DNA of 17,311 nucleotides. It comes from Candidatus Pacearchaeota archaeon. GTDB lineage: Archaea > Nanoarchaeota > Nanoarchaeia > Pacearchaeales > GW2011-AR1. The DNA lies in assembly GCA_002690445.1 (NCBI GenBank), contig NZER01000167.1, forward strand, positions 1-17,311, in the 5' to 3' direction. Below the pieces are notes generated by a model that ran no database searches, had not been told where the DNA came from, and saw only the letters and a list, made by a program, of their open reading frames with translations. Both the position numbers and the translations under genes were made by a program. This document shows positions 1 to 7,288 of this stretch, one piece after another; positions within the stretch are counted from its first letter, which is position 1, and the number at the start of each line of letters is the position of its first letter.

Positions 1-1869
1 CATAGGAACGACACTCCCATCTCCTCCCCCTTCTACTCCTTCATATCCAGTTCCCTGTGCAGCTAAAGGCTGAACACCTTTCTCAGCATCCATTTCTGGG
101 GGAAGGTCTACTACCGCTCCAGAGCTGAAGGCCTGAGTTGCATTTCCCGTCTCAGCACTGGAGAGAGCCTCTTGGGCGGGCTCTCCATCCTCACCCTCAG
201 CAGAAATTGGGTCCTGTTGATTCTCTGGTCGATTGACTGTGAACGGGTAAGCTTTCTGTTGAAAACTTCCATCTGAATTCACCCGAACCACTCCAGGCTT
301 CTCCTTTCCGTCATCTTCCTCAACAGGCTCAGGTTCCCTTCCTCGCTCCTGCATCCGACTATCATTAATAGTTTCAGCATGACCTGGGTCCCACCCTTGA
401 GTATCAAACTTATGTATGTAAGGCTCATCCTCATCTTCTAAGTGTAATTTTCCGGGGTCCTCCATCTCTTCCTCAGGAGTTGTGCTGGGTGGATTAGCCA
501 GAGGATAATGTTCGACACCCTTCGATTCCTCGTAATGTCTGAGTCCTACCTGATTTCGAAGATGCTTTAAGTTATCTCCTATCTCACGGGTCTGATTACT
601 TGCACCAAGAACACCCTGCACCTGATAAGGATCACCTACAGACTGGAAGGGGTCGCCAAGATCAGTTAAATCCCTTTGTTTGGTTAAATCTGTCCCAACA
701 CCGCTGGAAAGGGTAAGTCCACGGCCCTCCGGTCCTTTTATCAGTTCCTTAATATTCTCAATGTCATAGTCAGGAGTCCATGCAACATTTCCAACTGATC
801 CCGTAGAAACCCATGCATACTCCTCATACTTGGGAGGAAGTATCAACTCTCCATCCACACTAATCGTAAAAACATTTGCCTCAATACGACCATCAGCCAT
901 ATCAATAGGACCAATACGTTTGGCTGTAAGAGGACGGTATCCTAATGAATTAATCTGTCTCTGAAGGGTTGCCCTGATAGGCTCATCTTCCCTTGCCAAT
1001 CCACCTGGAAGTTCCCATCTATCCACTCCTGCCCTTCTAACAACGAGAATCTCCTCAAAAGAATTCTTTATGAAAAAGAAGCAAGCGTAATGAGGTTCCT
1101 GTTTTTCCCCTCTCATAATCACATTGGGCTTACGACTGTCATCCACGGTAACCGAAGGACTCTCTGGAGCCTTCTTCAGTGCCTCAGCAATCTCTCCTCG
1201 TTTCTCCTCTCCCGATGAACCTTCTGAGAAATCAGAATGTCCCATCTTCTTGGCTGTCGCTGTTGCTACAGCAAAGGGATTATCTACATCCTTTACTACT
1301 GCACCTGCATGACGCTCTCTAAGCTCGTCCCTATACTTCTGTTCCTCGGACTGAGGTAATCCTTCATTAGACGTATATATAAGGTTGTCAGCAACATTTT
1401 CATCAGGATCATTATCTTCTTCCACAGGAATAGAAAGTATTGCCCTCATAGACTTTAAAAGTGGACCATGAGACAAAAATATATCTGCTTGTCCATTATC
1501 TACATTATCAAAGGAAATCTTTGCCAAGATGCGAGAAAGAGACTCATGACCAAGAGATTGAAGAGCATCCTTCACATGCTTGTTACGAGCCTCTAGTATC
1601 TCCCGCAGAGTAGCAAATTGAGGGTCCATTCCCTCGCATGCTTCCTCGTGAATCTGAGCGATCTGGCTGTAAAACATGGAAGCGGCCTTGGCTCCATCTG
1701 CACCAGCATACAGAACCGCACCGTCTCTCTTTACAAAGAATATGTCCTCGCCATCATCATATTTAACAGCAAGGTCTACTTTATGATCAGAATCTTGATA
1801 GGCACTAAGCTCTCGAATAGATACTGTGTCTATGATCTCTTCAATATTTTTAACTAGTTCTATAGTCAT
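1..1869 (-). CDS. Large phage protein with degenerate Nudix domain, 3' end outside window
   Basis: The frame is open from the ATG at 1867-1869 to the left edge, giving 623 codons without a stop, so the C terminus is missing. Residues about 259-385 look like a Nudix fold: strand FFFIKNSFEEILVVRR, then WELPGG and a helix. The Nudix box (residues 290-311, nt 937-1002) keeps the first Gly, Glu296, Arg304 and Gly310. Where the family has REUxEE it reads RQINSL, so the metal-binding glutamates are gone and hydrolysis is unlikely. Residues 1-250 are helical and unassigned. Residues from about 390 on are acidic, rich in Glu, Asp and Pro, and probably disordered. The likely ribosome site is GGTGGTG, 33 nt after the neighbouring stop at 1903. 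The protein is probably structural or regulatory; I do not recognise the full-length family. Confidence 0.85.
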   Translation of the reverse strand, partial: MTIELVKNIEEIIDTVSIRELSAYQDSDHKVDLAVKYDDGEDIFFVKRDGAVLYAGADGAKAASMFYSQIAQIHEEACEGMDPQFATLREILEARNKHVKDALQSLGHESLSRILAKISFDNVDNGQADIFLSHGPLLKSMRAILSIPVEEDNDPDENVADNLIYTSNEGLPQSEEQKYRDELRERHAGAVVKDVDNPFAVATATAKKMGHSDFSEGSSGEEKRGEIAEALKKAPESPSVTVDDSRKPNVIMRGEKQEPHYACFFFIKNSFEEILVVRRAGVDRWELPGGLAREDEPIRATLQRQINSLGYRPLTAKRIGPIDMADGRIEANVFTISVDGELILPPKYEEYAWVSTGSVGNVAWTPDYDIENIKELIKGPEGRGLTLSSGVGTDLTKQRDLTDLGDPFQSVGDPYQVQGVLGASNQTREIGDNLKHLRNQVGLRHYEESKGVEHYPLANPPSTTPEEEMEDPGKLHLEDEDEPYIHKFDTQGWDPGHAETINDSRMQERGREPEPVEEDDGKEKPGVVRVNSDGSFQQKAYPFTVNRPENQQDPISAEGEDGEPAQEALSSAETGNATQAFSSGAVVDLPPEMDAEKGVQPLAAQGTGYEGVEGGGDGSVVPM

Positions 1870-1902
1870 TCAGCACCACCGATGCTAACTGTCGTGATGC
1901 CC

Positions 1903-2658
1903 TCAACCTTTTCCAATATCATGCTCATGAGAATCATCTGACATACCAAGACCGTCAATTGCCTGACCTCCCATCGCCCCAATATTCTCATCTATCTCAG
2001 TATCATGGGAAACTCCACGACGAGTTGTAGCGGGAGTCGCCCCAGTATCGTTAAGGCCTTTCATAAACAATTCAGGATCAAATACAGTTGGCTCGTAATA
2101 CAGGAATGATGTGAAAAATGCGGGTTCTGAGATACCTGAAACACCTTTAGCAAACTCTAAGCAGCTATTCCACCATTCCTTAGATGGCCTAGAACGCCTA
2201 TCGGAAAGTACTTTATGTACTAACGTACCATTTTTGAATGCGGTGGTCGGAGTATTCAATGGAAGTCTGAATGCCCCTAAAACATCTACATCACTAATGG
2301 GCGCAGATGGAGAATCCAAAGTCTTCTCTAATGTCCTGTCAACGTCTGCCCACATCTTAAAAAGGTCTATTCCTCTGGCGAGGCCTTCTAACTCGGCCTT
2401 CCTAATCTGCCTTCTACGAAGCAGGGGTTCTGCAATTGACTCCCCTTCCTCTCTTTTTCCCATCTCTGGGGGGAGATTAGTTTTTCCGGTTCCGTCCTCT
2501 TCATGATGGTTCTTCTCTATATCATCAGTCTTATCAACAGAAACAACATCGGGGCCTACAAGACCTTCCTGCTTCTGTATCAAAGAATTGATTATAAGAT
2601 TTAAACCCTCGATAAATTCTCTATCAGGCATGCCATCCAGCCTCTTCAGTCCACTCAT
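1903..2658 (-). CDS. Hypothetical protein, 251 aa
   Basis: I do not recognise this family. The protein is polar, with a low-complexity acidic stretch at residues 40-75, an Arg-rich helix (LLRRRQIRK) near 80, and a more globular centre and C-terminal half with aromatic pairs (EWWNS, FFTSFLYYEP). No membrane segment or signal peptide is seen. The ATG at 2658 overlaps the upstream gene by 35 nt and has a poor ribosome site. An in-frame ATG at 2631 (MPDREF...) is preceded by GAAGAGG and would cut the overlap to 8 nt, so the true start may be there. The gene lies in a leftward run with the Nudix-like gene and is probably co-translated with its neighbours. Confidence 0.8.
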   Translation of the reverse strand: MSGLKRLDGMPDREFIEGLNLIINSLIQKQEGLVGPDVVSVDKTDDIEKNHHEEDGTGKTNLPPEMGKREEGESIAEPLLRRRQIRKAELEGLARGIDLFKMWADVDRTLEKTLDSPSAPISDVDVLGAFRLPLNTPTTAFKNGTLVHKVLSDRRSRPSKEWWNSCLEFAKGVSGISEPAFFTSFLYYEPTVFDPELFMKGLNDTGATPATTRRGVSHDTEIDENIGAMGGQAIDGLGMSDDSHEHDIGKG

Positions 2659-2941
2659 ATTCTAGCTTCATAGGAGTCTCAAAAATCATGGGAGGATCAA
2701 ATGCATTTACATAGAAATAAACAACTGTCTCAGATGGACCCCTATTCCGAATAGACCTGTAAAGAATGAAGGGATCATTATCTGCTAACTGCATAGACTC
2801 ATTGTCCACAGCGATCCATTTATTTGAAAAACTATCCAGTAACTCCTGCCTATTATTAAGAATCCACAAAGAATTTAATTCTCGTGCCTTCTCCACATCT
2901 AAAATTGCTTTAGCCTTTCTCGCCTTTTCCAATATAGCCAT
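2624..2941 (-). CDS. Small DUF5678-like protein, 105 aa
   Basis: The protein has an N-terminal charged helix (residues 1-20), then LWILNNRQELLDSF, the segment NKWIAVDNESMQ, a second helix and a closing strand pair ending FYVNAFDPP. The order helix - kWIAv strand - helix - strand resembles the small DUF5678 family found in phages and bacteria, whose role is not known; this match is from memory of the pattern and moderate. A clear AGGAGAG lies 7 nt before the ATG. The gene overlaps the next one, and its last codons carry the alternative start of that gene, which points to translational coupling. Confidence 0.8.
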   Translation of the reverse strand: MAILEKARKAKAILDVEKARELNSLWILNNRQELLDSFSNKWIAVDNESMQLADNDPFILYRSIRNRGPSETVVYFYVNAFDPPMIFETPMKLEYEWTEEAGWHA

Positions 2942-2980
2942 GAATACTCTCCTCGCCTTTACCTTTCTATAGAACTATCC

Positions 2981-3508
2981 CTACGTACCTAAAAAATTAT
3001 CTATCAAAGAAAGAGACTCTGACTCATTCGTGGTCTTCGATATAACAGCAATAACCGTATCTATAAGCTCTATCTCTGTGGAACCCTTCGCAACGTCAGT
3101 CGATGCGGCCTTATCTTGATTTACCCTCTCCACGTTCTGCTGAACCAGACCTCTACCTGAGACATTATGAACTTTAGTTTTTCGCTTATCTACCTTGGTG
3201 TTACGACCACCACCTAGTTTGGGCATATCATCCTTCTGAAAGGCATTGATCATATTAATCAACTGGCCCTCAGTCTTAACAGAATCACCAGACAGAATTA
3301 TTTCTGGTTGTTGGGAAAAAATACGAGAGTTGTAATCATTGGCCTCTTTAGGCTTAACAGGGTCCATGATGTTATCTCTGAGAATAGGTTCTTCTTTGGG
3401 GGAGTAAATATCATTAACTGCCAGACGGCTATCCCCACCATAATCACCAAGAGTTACTTTAGTGTCCGGAACTTCTGGAAATGCATCTCGGTCTTTATAC
3501 TCAGCCAT
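2981..3508 (-). CDS. Hypothetical protein, 175 aa
   Basis: I do not recognise this family. The N-terminal half is polar and Pro/Asp-rich and probably extended. A Lys/Arg-rich patch lies at about 100-115 (GGGRNTKVDKRKTK). The last 35 residues form an amphipathic helix pair (IELIDTVIAVISK, SLSLIDNFLG), which could be an oligomerisation or docking tail. A GAGGGAG ribosome site sits inside the end of the upstream gene, and the two genes are only 3 nt apart, so they share a transcript. The layout suggests a scaffold-like or virion-associated protein, but nothing in the sequence proves it. Confidence 0.75.
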   Translation of the reverse strand: MAEYKDRDAFPEVPDTKVTLGDYGGDSRLAVNDIYSPKEEPILRDNIMDPVKPKEANDYNSRIFSQQPEIILSGDSVKTEGQLINMINAFQKDDMPKLGGGRNTKVDKRKTKVHNVSGRGLVQQNVERVNQDKAASTDVAKGSTEIELIDTVIAVISKTTNESESLSLIDNFLGT

Positions 3509-3511
3509 TCT

Positions 3512-3745
3512 TTATTCTCCCTCTGGAAATGCAAAAGTCTCCGTCTCGGCAGTAGCTTCAAACGTCGTAGTCAAATCTTCCTTCAACCTATCAGTAATAT
3601 CATATATAGTGCGCCTAAGCAGTCGTCTGACTGCCAATCTCTGTGAGTCTTGAGAAATTACACTTTCCATGATGGTAAGAGTCTCCCTCACGAGTGTCGT
3701 CACTGCCTTATCGTACCGATCATCCCAGTACTGAGTTTCCTTCAC
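3512..3745 (-). CDS. Small helical protein, 77 aa, GTG start
   Basis: This is the first gene after the leftward promoter at 3798-3827. The frame has a stop just upstream (TAA, 4 codons before) and no ATG, so GTG at 3743-3745 is chosen; GGGAAGG lies about 12 nt before it. The product is almost wholly helical and charged (RYDKAVTTLVRETLTIMESV, then QRLAVRRLLRRT) with an acidic tail (FAFPEGE). It has no cysteines and no membrane segment. The family is unknown. Three bases separate it from the next gene in the run. Confidence 0.7.
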   Translation of the reverse strand: MKETQYWDDRYDKAVTTLVRETLTIMESVISQDSQRLAVRRLLRRTIYDITDRLKEDLTTTFEATAETETFAFPEGE

Positions 3746-3797
3746 CTTAATATGTGACCTTCCCTTACCACTAACACTATACCAAGTATTATCGGAT

Positions 3798-3827
3798 AGT
3801 ATAGACCTTAAATATGTTAAATGTAAA
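3798..3827 (-). promoter_or_regulatory. Sigma70-like promoter for the leftward gene run
   Basis: Reading leftwards, TTTACA (complement of 3822-3827) is followed after 18 bases by TATACT (complement of 3798-3803). It lies between the 44-aa gene and the 77-aa gene, about 50 bp before the GTG start. It would start transcription near 3791. It is inferred from sequence only. Confidence 0.6.
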
Positions 3828-3848
3828 ACAATTTCTGGCTAATATTTA

Positions 3849-3983
3849 CTAAGCATCCGCACACCAATCAGAGCAAAACATATCACCTGAACTGTCATCA
3901 TCTATCACACAGTCATCACAGACAGGCTCAAAACAGCGATCACACTCTTGACCATTTGCAGACAATCCACACTCTATGCACAT
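3849..3983 (-). CDS. 44-aa Cys-rich zinc-ribbon microprotein
   Basis: ATG at 3981-3983 and TAG at 3849-3851 enclose 44 codons. The product begins MCIECG and has cysteines at 2, 5, 14, 17, 22, 25, 37 and 41, mostly as CxxC pairs, followed by an acidic DDDSSGD loop. This spacing is typical of one or two small zinc ribbons. The start codon overlaps the stop of the upstream 194-aa gene (TAATG), and AGGA lies about 8 nt before it, so translation is likely coupled. It is probably a protein- or nucleic-acid-binding accessory factor; the partner is unknown. Confidence 0.7.
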   Translation of the reverse strand: MCIECGLSANGQECDRCFEPVCDDCVIDDDSSGDMFCSDWCADA

Positions 3984-4567
3984 TATTCTATCCTAGCCAC
4001 TCCTGTCATATTCTCTATATGTCTGAAACGTCTAGGAGGAATAAATTCCTTATACTTCAGAAAATAGTTACGAATGTGGAAACATTTTTTTGGTTTGGTA
4101 CATCCTATATGTTTCACAACTAACTTATCATTGATGCCCAGAGTTTTAAACACCCTGTAGGCCCTCTCTAATTCGTTACTGGTGATCTCAATATATTTAG
4201 CTGTGCGATCAGGAAAAAAATCCCTCTTAGAATGCCAGGTCCTAGTTGTGCAAGACTGACATAAATCACGATCCTCAGGAATCCTAATGTCGCATGTCTC
4301 ACAAAATCTATCAGGAAGATCGATATCTATCCACAATCTATCTTGAGAATCGTGCCAACTCCTAACATGCGAATTATTCCATTTGTAGTATTTATGAACG
4401 ATTCGATCCCTCAGCACACAATATTTTCTAATCTGGTATGAGGAATAAGAATTGAAATGCCAGACCTCTGATGGGTGATTGATGGCATACAAACCCTTAT
4501 CGAGTGTTTTTCGGAACTCTTTCCAATCAAGGGATGTGAAAACGGAAACATGGATAACAGCGTCCAT
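3983..4567 (-). CDS. Hypothetical zinc-binding protein, 194 aa
   Basis: The protein opens with a strand-helix segment (VIHVSVFTSLDWKEFRKTL) and has a central zinc ribbon with Cys89, Cys92, Cys103 and Cys106 (FCETC ... LCQSC). A later CxxxxxC (156, 162) with adjacent His may be a second site. The C terminus is basic (FIPPRRFRHIE). The family is not recognised; a nucleic-acid-binding role fits the charge but is an inference. AGGAGAG lies 7 nt before the ATG. It is the first gene of the leftward side of the divergent region at 4568-4747 and is coupled to the 44-aa gene by a TAATG overlap. Confidence 0.8.
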   Translation of the reverse strand: MDAVIHVSVFTSLDWKEFRKTLDKGLYAINHPSEVWHFNSYSSYQIRKYCVLRDRIVHKYYKWNNSHVRSWHDSQDRLWIDIDLPDRFCETCDIRIPEDRDLCQSCTTRTWHSKRDFFPDRTAKYIEITSNELERAYRVFKTLGINDKLVVKHIGCTKPKKCFHIRNYFLKYKEFIPPRRFRHIENMTGVARIE

Positions 4568-4747
4568 AAGTACTCTCCTAATATATATATTATATATAAG
4601 TAAATTTTCTGATATGTTGGAGAAATGTTGTGCCTGAAATGATCGAAATGGAACCAGAACATCTGAAATTTATTTCCGATAATAATACCCAGATGACTGC
4701 TTTTGGTAAACCCCCCTCTTATTTAGTCATGATTTAGGCATAGATTA
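4568..4747. other. Divergent intergenic region, AT-rich
   Basis: This non-coding stretch separates the leftward block from the rightward block. It holds an alternating AT tract (4580-4600), which on the minus strand includes TATAAT (complement of 4589-4594) but no good -35 box, so the leftward promoter is uncertain. The ribosome site AGGAGAG for the 194-aa gene is at the left end. A run of six C (4711-4716) lies in the right half. I see no convincing small gene. Confidence 0.5.
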
Positions 4748-4777
4748 TTGACCTAATGTCAGATAAGGAGGTATACT
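4748..4777 (+). promoter_or_regulatory. Sigma70-like promoter with GGAGGTATACT box
   Basis: TTGACC (4748-4753), 18 bases, then TATACT (4772-4777), the latter inside GGAGGTATACT (4767-4777). It lies about 33 bp before the TTG start of the 330-aa gene. The 11-bp box nearly matches GGTGGTATACT at 6024, 13795 and 14992. Confidence 0.75.
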
Positions 4778-4809
4778 CTAGCAAAATAAGTATCAAGAGG
4801 GAATGAAGA

Positions 4810-5802
4810 TTGAGAGGAATCAGTACTAGGGAACTATTGCAAATATATTTGCGACAAAATGGTGATCTAGAGAAAATCAATATCTCTGAACTAGCGAAGC
4901 TGTTTGGTGTCAGTCGGCAACGGATTTCCCAACTCCTGAAGGAAATGGGAGAGAAAAGACAGCAGATCAGAAAACGTAAGCAACAGTATTGCCCTGCTTG
5001 TGACGTACCCATCAGCAGAAATGCCAGAGCCTGTCGTATCCATTCTCATCAAAGAGACAACAGAATAGAAGGATACAAATACAGGTGCCGTATATGTGGA
5101 ATCTTTAAAGAGCTAACAGAATTCACTAGAAGCAGCCGTGCCTCATCTGGGTACGAAAATCGTTGCCTAGGGTGTAGATCGGCATGGCAAAGAGAATATA
5201 ACCGCACTAGGCGAGGTCGAGAGAATCACAAGAAGTCTGTGAAGTCTCTCATGGATAAACATCCAGAACGCCGCCGTGCCTACTATCAAGTATTCAAAGC
5301 ACTTCAAACAGGAGAACTCACTAAAGAGCCGTGCAAAGACTGTGGAAACATAAAATCACAGGCTATACACACAAGCTACAGTAGGCCTCTTGATGTGAAG
5401 TGGCTCTGTCGTAGATGTCTAAAAAGGTCTAGCCACAAAACTGAGGAGTACATTTCAAATCCTTTAGAGAATAAATTTCGTACTTATATAAACCAAGTCT
5501 TCCAAACTAGTAACATAAGTGGAAAATGGATTGCCTCTATAAAGAGATACTATAAAACCACAACACTCACTAAGAACATCCTACAGAACACACAAAAAGA
5601 CTATAAAAATATTTTAGGACTTGGTATCAAATATAAAGGGGTAATAGATGACTTCCTTATCCAAGAATTCTCAGAAAAAACCCCCATCATACGAAAAAAA
5701 TCATCAACACCTGAGATACATATGCCAAAAGTGCCGTACACAGATAAGTCCGACAGGAAAGTCCAAACGGAAGAATTCAGAACCGGAATTGGTCATATAT
5801 GA
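4810..5802 (+). CDS. HTH plus multi-zinc-finger, degenerate HNH-like protein, 330 aa
   Basis: Residues 24-47 form a helix-turn-helix (ISELAKLFGVSRQRISQLLKE). Zinc pairs follow: Cys61/Cys64; Cys93/Cys96 with Cys119/Cys122 (the type that reads CxxC...F...GyxxxCxxC); then Cys175/Cys178 with His187 and Cys200/Cys203. The last part resembles the phage HNH finger with consensus HHxDY-PL-V-WLCxxCH. Here HH is IH, the Asp is Ser and the final His is Leu, so endonuclease activity is doubtful. Residues 210-330 are basic and unassigned. An in-frame TGA sits just upstream (4804-4806), so TTG at 4810 with AGAGGGA before it is the start. It is probably a DNA-binding regulator. The last 155 nt overlap the next gene in another frame. 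Confidence 0.8.
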   Translation: MRGISTRELLQIYLRQNGDLEKINISELAKLFGVSRQRISQLLKEMGEKRQQIRKRKQQYCPACDVPISRNARACRIHSHQRDNRIEGYKYRCRICGIFKELTEFTRSSRASSGYENRCLGCRSAWQREYNRTRRGRENHKKSVKSLMDKHPERRRAYYQVFKALQTGELTKEPCKDCGNIKSQAIHTSYSRPLDVKWLCRRCLKRSSHKTEEYISNPLENKFRTYINQVFQTSNISGKWIASIKRYYKTTTLTKNILQNTQKDYKNILGLGIKYKGVIDDFLIQEFSEKTPIIRKKSSTPEIHMPKVPYTDKSDRKVQTEEFRTGIGHI

Positions 5803-5962
5803 GTATGCATGCTACACCTGCGTACTTAAGAGCGACGATCCTGAAAGCGACAGCAATCTATTCTATATAGGAACAGATTCTGAGACACGTTTACTGAAAT
5901 ACTTCTCTGGCAGCCTGTGGATACAGTGGGAATTATCTAAGCTAAACGTAACACTAGCATAA
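5648..5962 (+). CDS. Zinc-ribbon protein overlapping the upstream gene, 104 aa
   Basis: The ATG at 5648 has AAAGGGG six bases upstream. The product contains YICQKC and, 30 residues later, YACYTC, which together make a plausible four-Cys zinc ribbon, followed by a globular tail with aromatic residues (LFYIGTD, GSLWIQWEL). The gene shares 155 nt with the end of the 330-aa gene in a different frame; its own unique part is 5803-5962. The good ribosome site and the paired CxxC motifs argue that it is real. An alternative is that the two frames are one gene split by a frameshift near 5650-5750. The family is unknown. Confidence 0.6.
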   Translation: MTSLSKNSQKKPPSYEKNHQHLRYICQKCRTQISPTGKSKRKNSEPELVIYEYACYTCVLKSDDPESDSNLFYIGTDSETRLLKYFSGSLWIQWELSKLNVTLA

Positions 5963-6006
5963 TACCTATTCAGAATCGTTTGGTTAAGACAACCTTTTAA
6001 AAATAC

Positions 6007-6034
6007 TTGACCTATATACGATTGGTGGTATACT
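6007..6034 (+). promoter_or_regulatory. Strong sigma70-like promoter with GGTGGTATACT box
   Basis: TTGACC (6007-6012), 16 bases, then TATACT (6029-6034), with the extended box GGTGGTATACT at 6024-6034. It leaves a leader of about 50 nt before the ATG at 6093, which contains an AAGGAGAG ribosome site (6081-6088). Confidence 0.8.
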
Positions 6035-6092
6035 CCATACATAGAACGTCGCATAACAAAAATCTACAAGCGACGTATCAAAGGAGAGTGTC

Positions 6093-7232
6093 ATGGTGAC
6101 ACCGAAGCCTCAGGACTCCGGCTCAAATGAGAGTCCAAAACAAAGGAAGGCTAAGAGACCACCTTCCCAAATCGATCCAGAAATGGTCCAACCTCTGAGT
6201 GCGATCCAGAGGACTATAAGGAGCAAGGCTCCATCAATGTCGAGAGAGGAAGTGCGATTCCTCGTCGATTCGTATTATAGAGTGCAGAAAGACCGCATTC
6301 GCACAAACCACCAGTACAACGCTCTGGTAACAGAAGGCAGGGACCATGAGGCCCTGACGTGGTTCCTTGAGAACAACGAACTTCTAGAGAAGGGAGTTGA
6401 ATCCCTACTGAAGAGCTTTGCTGATGGCAATTTGGTGACCCAATGGTCACAGAGTATCGTTGGAATAGGTCCCATTATTTCAGCAGGACTGTACGCTCAC
6501 ATTGATATGGATAGGGCGGAGACTGCGGGAGCCATATGGCGGTATGCGGGACTGGACCCAACCCTAGACTGGCTTGGCAAAGAAAGGGCAAAAACCTTGG
6601 TAAATGACGTTCAAGGTAAGGACAGGAAACTTACGAATCGACACGTTGCCGTCATTGCTAGTCGAGTCAATCGCAAGACAGAGCAAGTGCATCTGTTGGC
6701 CCTTAACCAGAAGAATTCCAAAAAGGCAGAAACGGATTTCGTGGATGAAGAGACGATTGATACAGGAGAAAACTCTGCCCTTCCATACAGTCGAACCGAT
6801 CTCATAAACGCTCTCTCTAAGAGACCGTGGAATGGAGCATTGAAGACACTGTGTTGGAAGATCGGCAACAGTTTTGAGAAGACGAAAAACAGGGATGCTG
6901 ACGTATACGGCAAAATCCTTGCGGAGCGTCGGGAATACGAAGAAGTCAAGAACGAGAATGGGGATTATGCCGAATCAGCCCTAGCCAGAACCACAGGTAA
7001 GGGTGCTGTAGGAAAAGGCACGGTAGCCTATAAGTACTACATCGAGGGCAGACTCCCACCCGGACATCTTAGGGCTCGTTCCCTTCGATATGCCACGAAG
7101 ATATTCTTGTCTCACTGGCATCAGGTGGCGTACGAGATACATCACGGTAGGAAGGCCCCTGCTCCTTTCGTGATATCGATCCTCGGTCATAAGGACATGA
7201 TCGATCCACCGAACTGGCCCATAAGTTCGTAG
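6093..7232 (+). CDS. IS110/IS116-type transposase C-terminal (HhH) domain protein, phage form
   Basis: Residues 122-155 read IVGIGPIISAGLYAHI, then IWRYAGLDP. This matches the helix-hairpin-helix core of the Transposase_20 (IS116/IS110/IS902) family. The second half of that domain, KRPWNGALKTLCWKIGNSF, comes at about 243-261 after an insert of about 80 residues. The usual N-terminal DEDD RuvC-like catalytic domain is not visible: residues 1-115 are basic, then helical. No flanking IS ends are seen. It is therefore more likely a resident phage HhH DNA-binding protein than an active transposase; similar stand-alone proteins are known in phages as transposase-like. It is a single-gene unit with its own promoter (6007) and terminator (7242), and has the strong ribosome site AAGGAGAG. 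Confidence 0.85.
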   Translation: MVTPKPQDSGSNESPKQRKAKRPPSQIDPEMVQPLSAIQRTIRSKAPSMSREEVRFLVDSYYRVQKDRIRTNHQYNALVTEGRDHEALTWFLENNELLEKGVESLLKSFADGNLVTQWSQSIVGIGPIISAGLYAHIDMDRAETAGAIWRYAGLDPTLDWLGKERAKTLVNDVQGKDRKLTNRHVAVIASRVNRKTEQVHLLALNQKNSKKAETDFVDEETIDTGENSALPYSRTDLINALSKRPWNGALKTLCWKIGNSFEKTKNRDADVYGKILAERREYEEVKNENGDYAESALARTTGKGAVGKGTVAYKYYIEGRLPPGHLRARSLRYATKIFLSHWHQVAYEIHHGRKAPAPFVISILGHKDMIDPPNWPISS

Positions 7233-7241
7233 GGCGTGAAT

Positions 7242-7272
7242 GGGGCGGGGGATTTCTCCCGCCCCAAATTTT
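7242..7272 (+). terminator. Intrinsic terminator
   Basis: GGGGCGGG (7242-7249) pairs perfectly with CCCGCCCC (7258-7265) across an 8-nt loop and is followed by AAATTTTAT. It lies 9 bp after the stop of the HhH gene and should end that transcript. Confidence 0.9.
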
Positions 7273-7288
7273 ATATAAAGTAGATAAA

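Noticed and set aside
2111..2506. Plus-strand open frame inside the 251-aa gene
   Set aside because: It is the mirror of a well-supported minus-strand gene, has no ribosome site and shows no family pattern.
4803..4829. Eight-codon leader peptide starting at ATG 4803
   Set aside because: It is very short, overlaps the TTG start and has no attenuation structure around it.
6093..7232. Complete insertion sequence
   Set aside because: No terminal repeats, no target duplication and no catalytic domain were seen around the HhH gene.
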